A stretch of 64,000 bases of DNA, from assembly GCF_019733395.1 (NCBI RefSeq), contig NZ_JAIHOO010000001.1, positions 310,001 through 374,000 on the forward strand, read 5' to 3'. A program made the translations under genes and the position numbers. Under the pieces are notes generated by a model. The model was not told the DNA's origin. It saw only the letters and a program-made list of their open reading frames with translations, and made no database searches. The stretch is from Lysobacter sp. BMK333-48F3 (lineage in GTDB: Bacteria > Pseudomonadota > Gammaproteobacteria > Xanthomonadales > Xanthomonadaceae). Below, in pieces: positions 9,008-16,901 of this stretch. Numbering within the stretch: position 1 is the first letter of the stretch; every line of letters starts with the position of its first letter.

Positions 9008-9835
9008 TCAGGCCGCGTGCGGCAGCGCGCCGCCCAGCCGCCGCGGCGCGCGCGCCGGCAGCAGGGCCAGGGTTTCGCCGGTGTGGGCCAACAGGCGCAG
9101 CGTGCCGTCGGGATCTTCGGCCAAGGCGGTCAGGCTTTCGACCCAGTCGCCGTCGTTGGCGTAGACGCAGCCCTCGCGCTCGAACAACGCGGCGCGGTGG
9201 ATGTGGCCGCAGACGATGCCGTCCAGGCCGCGCCGGCGCGCGTCGCCCAGGCCGGCCTGGACGAAGCGGGCGATGTAGCGTTCGGCCGCGCCGCTTTGCC
9301 GTTTGAGGAAGTCGGCCAGCGACCAGTAGCGCAGGCCGAAGCGGCGCCGCACCCGGTTGGTCAGGCGGTTGCCGGTGAGGATGCGCTCGTACAGCCAGTC
9401 GCCGAACTTTTCCTGCATGCCGCCGAACTGGGTCGCGGCGTCGTAGTCGTCGCCGTGCACCACCAGCAGGCGGCGGCCGTCGGCGGTGAGGTGGATCGCG
9501 CGCCGGCGCACCTGCATGCGCGGCAGCGCCAGGCCGCAAAAGCGGCGGATCGAACGATCGTGGTTGCCGGGCACATAGATCAGCTCGGTGCCGGCGCGGG
9601 TCAGCGCGTGCAAGGCCTCGACCACCCGGTATTGGGCCGCGCCCCAGGCGGCGCGATGCTGCGCCATCCACCACAGGTCGACGATGTCGCCGACCAGGTA
9701 CAGGCGATCGCAACGCAGACTCTGCAGAAAATCGGCGAGTTCCGCCGCGTGGCAGTGCTTCGAGCCCAGATGCACGTCGGACACGAACACCGCCCGGCGG
9801 CGTACCGGCAATTGCGCGATCGATGCAGGACTCAT
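9008..9835 (-). CDS. LpxH-like UDP-2,3-diacylglucosamine diphosphatase family metallophosphoesterase
   Basis: A 275-residue calcineurin-like phosphoesterase. Its metal-binding motifs appear in order: VFVSDVHLGSK (DxH), LVGDIVDLWW (GD...D), YVPGNHDRS (GNHD), VVHGDDYD and VCGHIHRA (GHxH). The family includes LpxH, which cleaves UDP-2,3-diacylglucosamine in lipid A synthesis; the sequence is longer than classic LpxH and may act on a different lipid-linked diphosphate. The ATG at 9835 lies inside an ATGA overlap with the upstream acyltransferase gene, so the two are translationally coupled. That coupling suggests a shared role in membrane lipid metabolism. Confidence 0.82.
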   Translation of the reverse strand: MSPASIAQLPVRRRAVFVSDVHLGSKHCHAAELADFLQSLRCDRLYLVGDIVDLWWMAQHRAAWGAAQYRVVEALHALTRAGTELIYVPGNHDRSIRRFCGLALPRMQVRRRAIHLTADGRRLLVVHGDDYDAATQFGGMQEKFGDWLYERILTGNRLTNRVRRRFGLRYWSLADFLKRQSGAAERYIARFVQAGLGDARRRGLDGIVCGHIHRAALFEREGCVYANDGDWVESLTALAEDPDGTLRLLAHTGETLALLPARAPRRLGGALPHAA

Positions 9836-11592
9836 GGCACGGCCTCGCTGGCGACGGACTCGGCGTCGGAATCGCTCGCGGAACCGCCGGCGGCCGGCGC
9901 CGTCGCGCCGAGATAGCGCTCGCGCTTCTTCGGCCGCAGCCGCAGCAGGTCCACTTCGATCAGGCCGTCGACCGCATCGCTGAACGCCGGATCGACGCCG
10001 AACGCGAGGAAGCGCGCGCCGCCGGGTTCGCACAGGTCGGTGTATTGCTTGTACAGCATCGGCAGGGTGGCGCCGAGCGCATCGAGATTGTTCTTGAGCA
10101 CGCGGAACGCGGTCGCCGCGTCGACGGCGTCGAACTGCGGCGGCGCGGCGCGATAGACGAAGGGCTGGCGCGAGACCGCATCGGCTGCGGCCGCGCCGTA
10201 GTAGCGGGCGTAGTAGGCGACGATCTGCTCGCGCGCGTCGGCCGGCAGCGCGGCGCTGATCGACACCGGGCCGAACAGGTAGCGCACGCCGGGGTGGCGC
10301 ATCAGATAGGCGCCGATGCCCTGCCACAGGTAGTCGATGCTGCGGCTGCCCCAGTACTCCGGCACGACGAAACTGCGCCCCAACTCCATGCCCTGGGCCA
10401 GGCGCGGCACCGCGTCGTCGGCGAAGCGGAACAGCGAGGCGGTGTAGAACCCGGCCAGGCCGCGTTCGGCCAGGATCCGGCTGCCGCGGCCGATCCGGTA
10501 GGCGCCGGCGATGCGCTGCGCGGCGGCGTCCCACAGCACGATGTGTTCGTACCAGCCGTCGTACAGGTCCACGTCCAGGCGCTGGCCGGTGCCCTCGCCG
10601 ACCGCGCGGAAGGTCAGCTCGCGCAGCCGGCCGATCTCGCGCAGCAGCGGCGCGCCGGCGTCGAGTTGGCCGACCCGGATCTGCTTGCCGTCCAGGGTGT
10701 GGCCCAGCGACTCCATCGCCTCGACCCCGGCCCGGACCAGGGCCGGGTCGACCGCCTCGACCAGCGGTTCGGGACCGACCGGCGCGGCGCGCTCGTGCGC
10801 GGTGCCGATCGCATGCAGCTCGCGCCGCACCTCGCGCAGCAACTGCTGCGGGTCGCCGTCGCTCGGCAGTTGCAGCGGCCGGCCGATGCGCAGGGCGATG
10901 CGGCGGCTGCGGCGGGCGAACATCTCGCGCGCCAGCAAGGCGGTGCCGGCCGGCTTGAACAGGGCCGAGGCGCCGTAGAACAGGGCCGAATTGCGCGCCT
11001 CGATCCGCACCGGCAGCACCGGCGCGGCGGTCTTGCGGGCGAAGCTGAGGAAGCCGCGGCGCCAGCGCCCGTCGGCGACCCCGCGCAGGCCGAGCCGGGC
11101 GACTTCGCCGGCCGGAAACACGATCACACACTGTTCGGCGCGCAGCGCCGCCTCGATCGCCTGCAGACTCTCGGCGCTCGGCCGGCCGCCCAGGATCCGC
11201 ACCGGCAGCAGCAGCCCCGACAGCGGCTCCAGCGCCGACAGCAGGTCGTTGGCGACGATGCGCACGTCGCGCCGGACCCGGCCGACCGCGTCGAGCAGGG
11301 CCAGGGCGTCGAGCGCGCCGGAGGGATGGTTGGCGACGATCAGCAGCCGGCCGCGGGCCGGGATCCGCTCCAGCTCGGCCGGATCGACCAGGTAACGGGC
11401 CTGGAGGAAATCCAGCGCGCCGCCGACGAAGGCGAAGTCGCGCAGGTGGCCGTTCTCGGCCAGGAAGCGGTCGACCAGGTCGAAACGCGACCAGCGCCCC
11501 AGGGTGCGCAACAGCGGCCGGGCCAGGCTGCCGCGGCGGCCCCGGAACCATTGCGGGAAGCGCTCTTGCAGTCGGCGTTCGAGAGGCAGCAT
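9832..11592 (-). CDS. OlsF-like bifunctional acyltransferase (PlsC domain + hemolysin-type GNAT)
   Basis: A 586-residue two-domain acyltransferase. Residues about 60-270 form a PlsC-like lysophospholipid acyltransferase domain with NHPSGALD as the catalytic His/Asp block, FPAGEVAR as the second motif and PVLPVRIEA following. Residues about 290-540 match the hemolysin/OlsB-type N-acyltransferase, with FRAVGEGTG, GRSFVVPEYWG and FGPVSIS. This order matches OlsF, where the N-terminal half O-acylates and the C-terminal half N-acylates ornithine to make ornithine lipids. The last ~25 residues are Ala/Ser-rich. It overlaps the phosphoesterase gene by four bases. Ornithine-lipid synthesis is inferred from domain order. 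Confidence 0.83.
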   Translation of the reverse strand: MLPLERRLQERFPQWFRGRRGSLARPLLRTLGRWSRFDLVDRFLAENGHLRDFAFVGGALDFLQARYLVDPAELERIPARGRLLIVANHPSGALDALALLDAVGRVRRDVRIVANDLLSALEPLSGLLLPVRILGGRPSAESLQAIEAALRAEQCVIVFPAGEVARLGLRGVADGRWRRGFLSFARKTAAPVLPVRIEARNSALFYGASALFKPAGTALLAREMFARRSRRIALRIGRPLQLPSDGDPQQLLREVRRELHAIGTAHERAAPVGPEPLVEAVDPALVRAGVEAMESLGHTLDGKQIRVGQLDAGAPLLREIGRLRELTFRAVGEGTGQRLDVDLYDGWYEHIVLWDAAAQRIAGAYRIGRGSRILAERGLAGFYTASLFRFADDAVPRLAQGMELGRSFVVPEYWGSRSIDYLWQGIGAYLMRHPGVRYLFGPVSISAALPADAREQIVAYYARYYGAAAADAVSRQPFVYRAAPPQFDAVDAATAFRVLKNNLDALGATLPMLYKQYTDLCEPGGARFLAFGVDPAFSDAVDGLIEVDLLRLRPKKRERYLGATAPAAGGSASDSDAESVASEAVP

Positions 11593-11856
11593 CGGCGTCG
11601 CAGTCGGCGGCGGTATGCCGCGGAGCCTGCGCCGGGGCGGCGACAGGCCTGTGGCGGTTTGCGGTCAGTGCGATGACAGCCGCCGGCCGGGTGCCCGGCG
11701 GCTTTGGCCGAAGATGACCGGCGTAGACCGGCGTTGCCCGCGATCGGCCAGCGAATTAACCCCCGGCAACCCCCGAAAGCGGCACAATGCGCGTTCGCGG
11801 CCGAGCCTGTATCATATCCGGCCATCTTTCTATCCGAATACGAGGATATAGCCTCG

Positions 11857-13083
11857 ATGTCCAGCAGCTACCTGTTCACCTCCGAATCCGTCTCCGAAGG
11901 CCATCCGGACAAGATCGCCGACCAGATTTCCGATGCCGTCCTCGACGCCATCCTGGCCCAGGACAAGCGCGCGCGCGTGGCCTGCGAGACGCTGGTGAAG
12001 ACCGGTGCGGCGATCGTCGCCGGCGAAGTCACCACCACCGCGTGGGTCGACATCGAGGCTCTGGCGCGCAAGGTCATCAACGACATCGGCTACAACAATT
12101 CCAATGTCGGCTTCGACGGCCACACCTGCGCGATCATCAACATGCTCGGCAAGCAGTCGCCCGACATCGCCGCCGGCGTCGACCGCAAGAAGCCGGAAGA
12201 ACAGGGCGCGGGCGACCAGGGCCTGATGTTCGGCTACGCCTGCAACGAAGCCCCGGAATTCATGCCGGCGCCGATCTACTACTCGCACCGCCTGGTCGAG
12301 CAGCAGGCCAAGATCCGCAAGCAGAAGAACTCCAAGCTGCCGTGGCTGCGTCCGGACGCCAAGTCGCAGGTCACCCTGCGCTACGACGCCGAGCACAAGG
12401 TCGTCGGCCTCGACGCGGTGGTGCTGTCCACCCAGCACGACCCGGGCATCAAGCAGAAGGACCTGGTCGAGGGCGTGTACGAGCACATCCTCAAGCCGGT
12501 GCTGCCGAAGGCGTGGCTGGAAAAGCTGCCGAAGAACAAGGTCCACATCAACCCGACCGGTATCTTCGTGATCGGCGGCCCGGTCGGCGACTGCGGCCTG
12601 ACCGGCCGCAAGATCATCGTCGACAGCTACGGCGGCATGGCCCGCCACGGCGGCGGCGCGTTCTCGGGCAAGGATCCGTCCAAGGTCGACCGTTCGGCCG
12701 CCTACGCCGCCCGCTACGTGGCCAAGAACATCGTCGCCGCCGGCCTGGCCGACAAGTGCGAAGTGCAGGTCTCCTACGCCATCGGCGTGGCCGAGCCGAC
12801 CTCGATCTCGGTCACCACCTTCGGCACCGGCAAGATCAGCGACGACAAGATCGAGAAGCTGATCCGCAAGCACTTCGACCTGCGCCCGTACGGCATCGTC
12901 AAGATGCTCGACCTGATCCACCCGGTCTACCAGCTGACCGCCGCTTACGGCCACTTCGGCCGCAAGCCGAAGGAAGTCAGCTACGTCGACGCCGCCGGCA
13001 AGAAGCACACCGCGACCGCATTCTCGTGGGAAAAGACCGACAAGGCCGAGGATCTGCGCAAGGACGCCGGGCTGAAGAAGTAA
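11857..13083 (+). CDS. metK: S-adenosylmethionine synthetase
   Basis: A 408-residue enzyme making S-adenosylmethionine from methionine and ATP. All signature blocks are present: [18 protein letters not shown] near the N terminus, [12 protein letters not shown], the P-loop-like [19 protein letters not shown] and the C-terminal [12 protein letters not shown]. Length is slightly above the usual 384 because of insertions around [12 protein letters not shown]. The ATG at 11857 is chosen because the family begins there; the open frame extends upstream. The 264-base leader contains a TATCC-N8-GGATA palindrome at 11831-11848 and TATCAT-like -10 elements. A strong terminator follows. With ahcY and metF it belongs to the activated-methyl cycle. 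Confidence 0.97.
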   Translation: MSSSYLFTSESVSEGHPDKIADQISDAVLDAILAQDKRARVACETLVKTGAAIVAGEVTTTAWVDIEALARKVINDIGYNNSNVGFDGHTCAIINMLGKQSPDIAAGVDRKKPEEQGAGDQGLMFGYACNEAPEFMPAPIYYSHRLVEQQAKIRKQKNSKLPWLRPDAKSQVTLRYDAEHKVVGLDAVVLSTQHDPGIKQKDLVEGVYEHILKPVLPKAWLEKLPKNKVHINPTGIFVIGGPVGDCGLTGRKIIVDSYGGMARHGGGAFSGKDPSKVDRSAAYAARYVAKNIVAAGLADKCEVQVSYAIGVAEPTSISVTTFGTGKISDDKIEKLIRKHFDLRPYGIVKMLDLIHPVYQLTAAYGHFGRKPKEVSYVDAAGKKHTATAFSWEKTDKAEDLRKDAGLKK

Positions 13084-13115
13084 GCCCGCGCCGGCGCTAT
13101 ATCGCCGAAGCCACG

Positions 13116-13149
13116 AGAAAAGGGCCGCGAACGCGGCCCTTTTCTTTTG
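13116..13149 (+). terminator. Rho-independent terminator after metK
   Basis: AAAAGGGCCGCG-AA-CGCGGCCCTTTTCTTTT forms an 11-12 bp stem followed by a T-rich tail. Because the left arm begins with an A-run it may work in both directions, also ending the minus-strand effector transcript that stops at 13166. Confidence 0.9.
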
Positions 13150-13165
13150 CCCCGACGGCGGCGGC

Positions 13166-14086
13166 CTAGTGCGTCTGGGCCTTCTGCTGCTGCATCGGCA
13201 AGCCCAAGCCCGGCGGCGGCGCATCCAGAGTTTCCTGGCTGGCTTTGGCCAGGCTCTGCGCATCGGTCTCCAAGATGTTCACGCCCACGCCGGTGTAGGA
13301 CGATTCTTGCGGCCCCTTGAACACGAACAGTTCGTGGCTGCTGTCGCCCTGGCCGTAGCGGACGGCATCGATCGAATCGTAGATCTTGGCGGCGACGCAA
13401 CCGCGGGTCAGCTCTGCGGCGACCTGCTCCTGCCAGTACGGGCAGTCTTTCAGCAGCCCCGGCGCCTCCATTTCGCCGATGCATCGCAGGATCGAACCAT
13501 ACAGACCGCCGTGAGGGTGCTCGGTGTGGGTCAGCAGCGTCCCGCCGCTCGCGGACGGCTGCGGCGAGATGTCGGCGAAGATCTTGGTCGCCGCTCCGCC
13601 ATGTTCCGACAGCAGCGCTCGTTCGACGCCGTCGCGGCCGTCCTCGCTGGTTTGATAGCCGCGGTCGTAATCCGACGCCTTGTCGCCGCCCTTGAGCAGG
13701 TAATGCGTCCCGGAGCCGTCCGGCGAGGCCAACACCCGACAGCCTTCGTCCCGGAGCAAGTCGATCTGTTGCACGCCCTTGTCCTGCAGCCATTGGGCCA
13801 GCCGCTGCGGCAAGAACTTGCCGGTGTCGTCGACGTCGACGATCACCGCCTTGATCTGCCCGGGAGGGCCCAGCGCCGAGGCCTCGAAGGCCGCATTCAA
13901 CCGTTCCTCGTAGGCCCGCCAACCGGCCTCGTCGTTGCACGCCGAATACACGTGGCTCAGGGCGAGCCGGCCGTTGCCGGCCAGGCCGACCGCCACACAG
14001 CCGAGCAAGCCGTCGGTGATCAGATCGGAGCCGCCTGCCTGCACGCTCAACCATTCGTCCACGCCCACCTTGACCCGGTCGTTCAT
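13166..14086 (-). CDS. Predicted X-T4SS effector: CNF/CheD-like deamidase domain + XVIPCD (paralogue 2)
   Basis: A 306-residue protein with no signal peptide. Residues 20-50 read DLITDGLLGCVAVGLAGNGR then LALSHV, placing Cys30 and His45 fifteen residues apart, as in the Cys-His dyad of CNF-type glutamine deamidases; the Cys context is LLGC rather than LSGC. From about residue 195 it matches the XVIPCD C-terminal signal: HPHGGLYGSIL, a helical VAAELTRGCVAAKIYDSID, then HELFVFKG and a Gln-rich tail. XVIPCD directs effectors to VirD4 of the Xanthomonadales T4SS. It follows its 14145-15092 paralogue after 58 bases, with GGAGAGCGA as ribosome site. Deamidase function is inference from a short motif and needs structural comparison. 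Confidence 0.68.
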   Translation of the reverse strand: MNDRVKVGVDEWLSVQAGGSDLITDGLLGCVAVGLAGNGRLALSHVYSACNDEAGWRAYEERLNAAFEASALGPPGQIKAVIVDVDDTGKFLPQRLAQWLQDKGVQQIDLLRDEGCRVLASPDGSGTHYLLKGGDKASDYDRGYQTSEDGRDGVERALLSEHGGAATKIFADISPQPSASGGTLLTHTEHPHGGLYGSILRCIGEMEAPGLLKDCPYWQEQVAAELTRGCVAAKIYDSIDAVRYGQGDSSHELFVFKGPQESSYTGVGVNILETDAQSLAKASQETLDAPPPGLGLPMQQQKAQTH

Positions 14087-14144
14087 CGCTCGCTCTCCGC
14101 CACCCGCATCGCTGTCCTGCGTCCTGGCACCCGCCGCCCGTGGA

Positions 14145-15092
14145 TCAGACCGTCAGCGCACCGCCGTTGCTCTGCGCCTGCGACGGCTGAGCCGGAGCCG
14201 ATGCGCCTAGCGCCGGCAAGGCCGCATGCAAACGCCGCGCTTGCGCGCTCAGCGCCGGCATCGACAGGTCGAGCGCGTCGTCGGTGACCACCGAAGCGTG
14301 CTGCATGGACTCGCGCCGGCTGCCCTTGATCGCGAACAGCGAGGCGTGGTCCTCGCCGCCGGTGATCACGGTATCGACCTGGCCGATCTGCTGCTTCAGG
14401 CATTCCACGGTCAGCGCCGCCGCGGCCTGGCGCGCGGCGTAGGAACCGGGCAGTTCGCCGGCGTTGTCGGCGCCGACCGCCTCGGGCGGAATCTTGGCCA
14501 GGATCTGCCGATACAGGCCGTAGGCCGGATGCCCCTCCTCGGTCAGCGCCGCGCCGCCCGCGGCGAGGTCGGCGCGCGGCGGATGCGCGGCGCCGGCCGG
14601 CTTGGCCTGGTCCGACAGCGCGCCGACCCGGCTCGCCGCATCGCCGGCGTCGGCGGACACCTGGTAGCCGTAGCGGTAATCGTCCTCGCGATCGGCCTGC
14701 TTGAGCGTGCAGCGCAGGCCGGCCCCGCCGGCGCCGATGCGGCAGCCGTTGTCCTGGCGGATCTGCGCCTCGATGCCGTGGCCGTGCAGCCAGTCCTTGA
14801 GTTTCCACGGCAGCCAGGCGTTGCTGCCGAGCTGGCTGTCGCCCTGCGCGCAGACCAGCACCGCCTGCGGCCGGTCGCCGAGATCGGACGCCGCCAAGGC
14901 CTCATCGAGCCTGGCCCGGTAGCCCTCCCAGTGGCCGGCATCGCAGCCGGAGAACACGTGCGACAACGCGATCCTGCCGTTGCCGGCCAGGCCGACCGCG
15001 ACACAGCCGGACAGACCGTCGGTGATGAGGTCGGCCTTGCTGGCATCGGCCGCCATCCATTCGTCCAGGCCGACCTTGACGCGTGCGTTCAT
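14145..15092 (-). CDS. Predicted X-T4SS effector: LSGC (CNF/BLF1/CheD-like) deamidase domain + XVIPCD (paralogue 1)
   Basis: A 315-residue protein from the ATG at 15092, preceded by GGAGAGA. Its N terminus (NARVKVGLDEWM) is clearly homologous to the next gene. Residues 21-50 read DLITDGLSGCVAVGLAGNGR then IALSHVFSGCD: an exact LSGC with Cys30 and His45. LSGC plus a downstream His is the hallmark of CNF1, Burkholderia lethal factor 1 and CheD glutamine deamidases. The C-terminal ~120 residues match XVIPCD, starting GHPAYGLYRQILAKI, then ALTVECLKQQIGQVD and ASLFAIKG. First gene of a two-gene minus-strand operon; no immunity-type gene accompanies it. Cytosolic effector role is inferred. Confidence 0.7.
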   Translation of the reverse strand: MNARVKVGLDEWMAADASKADLITDGLSGCVAVGLAGNGRIALSHVFSGCDAGHWEGYRARLDEALAASDLGDRPQAVLVCAQGDSQLGSNAWLPWKLKDWLHGHGIEAQIRQDNGCRIGAGGAGLRCTLKQADREDDYRYGYQVSADAGDAASRVGALSDQAKPAGAAHPPRADLAAGGAALTEEGHPAYGLYRQILAKIPPEAVGADNAGELPGSYAARQAAAALTVECLKQQIGQVDTVITGGEDHASLFAIKGSRRESMQHASVVTDDALDLSMPALSAQARRLHAALPALGASAPAQPSQAQSNGGALTV

Positions 15093-15289
15093 CGTTCTCT
15101 CCGTGTGGGTGGGCGCACGCCGTTCGCGCGCGGCATCGGTGTCTACGCAAAACACCCGCGCGGCCGGCCTGGCGCGCCGACCGCCGTCACAGAACCCCCG
15201 CATCGGCCTCACACCGGCCTCATCCTGCGCCCATCGCCGCCGCCGACAGTGCTCGCGCCGGCGCGCCGCCGGCTTGCCCGCGACCCGCC

Positions 15290-16831
15290 ATGTCCCCGCT
15301 TCGCATCCTCCTGCTCAATCCGCCGCATACCGCGATCGGCAGCCGCATACCGCGCGAACAACTGCCGCCGCTGGGCCTGCTCAGCATCGGCGGCCCGCTG
15401 CTCGACGCCGGCTTCGCGGTCGAACTGCTCGATGCCGAGTTCGGGCCGATGCCGATCGACGAGATCGTCCGCCGGGTGCTCGAACGCGCGCCCGACCTGC
15501 TGATGGTCGGCCACTCCGGTTCGACCTCGGCGCACCCGACCATCGCCCGCATCGCCGCGCAGCTGAAGCAGGCGCGGCCGCAACTGCGGATCGTCTACGG
15601 CGGCGTATTCCCGACCTACCACTGGTACGACATCCTCAGCCGCGAGCCGGCGGTGGACTGCATCGTCCGCGGCGAAGGCGAGCGCACCGCGGTGCTGCTC
15701 GCCACCGCCCTGGCGCGCGGCGACGACCTGGCCGGCGTGCCGGGCCTGGCTTACCGCCGCGACGGCCGCATCGTCGATACCGGCCAGGCCGAAATGCTGA
15801 CCGACCTGGACCAAGCCCGGGTCGGCTGGGAGCTGATCGATCACGACCGCTATTCCTACTGGGGCGGAATGAAGGCGGTGGTGGTGCAGTTCTCGCGCGG
15901 CTGCCCCTATCTGTGCAGCTACTGCGGCCAGCGCGGCTTCTGGACCCGCTGGCGCCATCGCGATCCGGTCCGGTTCGCCCGAGAGCTCGCGCGCCTGTAT
16001 CGCGAACACGGCGTGCGCCTGATCAATTTCGCCGACGAGCTGCCGACCGGCTCGCGCAAGGCCTGGAAGGCGTTCCTGGAGGCGCTGATCGCCGAGAACG
16101 TCGAGCTGACCCTGGTCGGCTCGACCCGCGCCGGCGACATCGTGCGCGATGCCGACATCCTGCATCTGTACAAACGCGCCGGGGTGATCCGCTTCCTGCT
16201 CGGCATCGAAAGCTACTCCGAAACGACCCTGCAAACGATCCGCAAAGGCGCCAGCGTGCGCGAGGACCAGGAAGCGATCCGGCTGCTGCGCGAGCACGGC
16301 ATCATCTCGATGGCCACCTACGTGGTCGGCTTCGACGAGGACCGCGATCGCGACTACTGGAACTCGCTGCGCCATCTGCTGCGCTACGACCCGGACCAGA
16401 TCCAGTTGCTCTACGCCACCCCGCACCGCTGGACGCCGTACTACGACAGCGTCGCGGCGCGCCAAGTGATCCAGACCGACCCGCGCAAGTGGGACTACAA
16501 ACACCAGGTGCTGGCGACCCGCGGCGTGCCGCCGTGGCGGGTGCTGCTGTGGGTCAAGGCGATCGAGGCGATCATGCAGCTGCGTCCGCGCGCCTTGTAC
16601 CGCAGCCTGTTGCACCCCGACCGCGAAGTCCTGCGCGGCATGCGCTGGTACGTGCGCATGGGCCGGCGGGTCTGGTTGCGCGAGTTGTTCGAGTTCTTCT
16701 TCGCCGGCGGCCGCACCCGCCGCGGCCCCAGCGTCGAGGAGTTCTGGGGCTCGTCCTTGGCCGAGCACGAGAACGCCTTGGCCAAGCCGAAGCGGCGGCG
16801 GATTCCGATCACGACGCTGCCGCAGGCATAA
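15290..16831 (+). CDS. B12-binding-domain radical SAM protein, BchE-like
   Basis: A 513-residue protein. Residues 1-150 form a cobalamin-binding-like Rossmann domain (RILLLNPPHTAIGSRIP, PPLGLLSIGG, YGGVFPTYH). Residues about 195-400 form a radical SAM domain with the cluster motif CPYLCSYC (C-x3-C-x2-C) and the SAM-side GIESYSE. The C-terminal region is helical. The arrangement matches anaerobic Mg-protoporphyrin monomethyl ester cyclase (BchE) and related P-methylase-like enzymes, but no other photosynthesis gene is near and the organism type is non-phototrophic, so another oxidative or methylation reaction is likely. The ATG at 15290 is chosen because SPLRILLLNPP begins the domain. It is divergent from the effector operon. 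Confidence 0.85.
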   Translation: MSPLRILLLNPPHTAIGSRIPREQLPPLGLLSIGGPLLDAGFAVELLDAEFGPMPIDEIVRRVLERAPDLLMVGHSGSTSAHPTIARIAAQLKQARPQLRIVYGGVFPTYHWYDILSREPAVDCIVRGEGERTAVLLATALARGDDLAGVPGLAYRRDGRIVDTGQAEMLTDLDQARVGWELIDHDRYSYWGGMKAVVVQFSRGCPYLCSYCGQRGFWTRWRHRDPVRFARELARLYREHGVRLINFADELPTGSRKAWKAFLEALIAENVELTLVGSTRAGDIVRDADILHLYKRAGVIRFLLGIESYSETTLQTIRKGASVREDQEAIRLLREHGIISMATYVVGFDEDRDRDYWNSLRHLLRYDPDQIQLLYATPHRWTPYYDSVAARQVIQTDPRKWDYKHQVLATRGVPPWRVLLWVKAIEAIMQLRPRALYRSLLHPDREVLRGMRWYVRMGRRVWLRELFEFFFAGGRTRRGPSVEEFWGSSLAEHENALAKPKRRRIPITTLPQA

Positions 16832-16901
16832 GCGGGCGACGGCTCGACGGTCGTCGGCGGGCGGGCCGGCGAGCCGCGCCCCGGCTTCAGCCGGGAACCT
16901 G

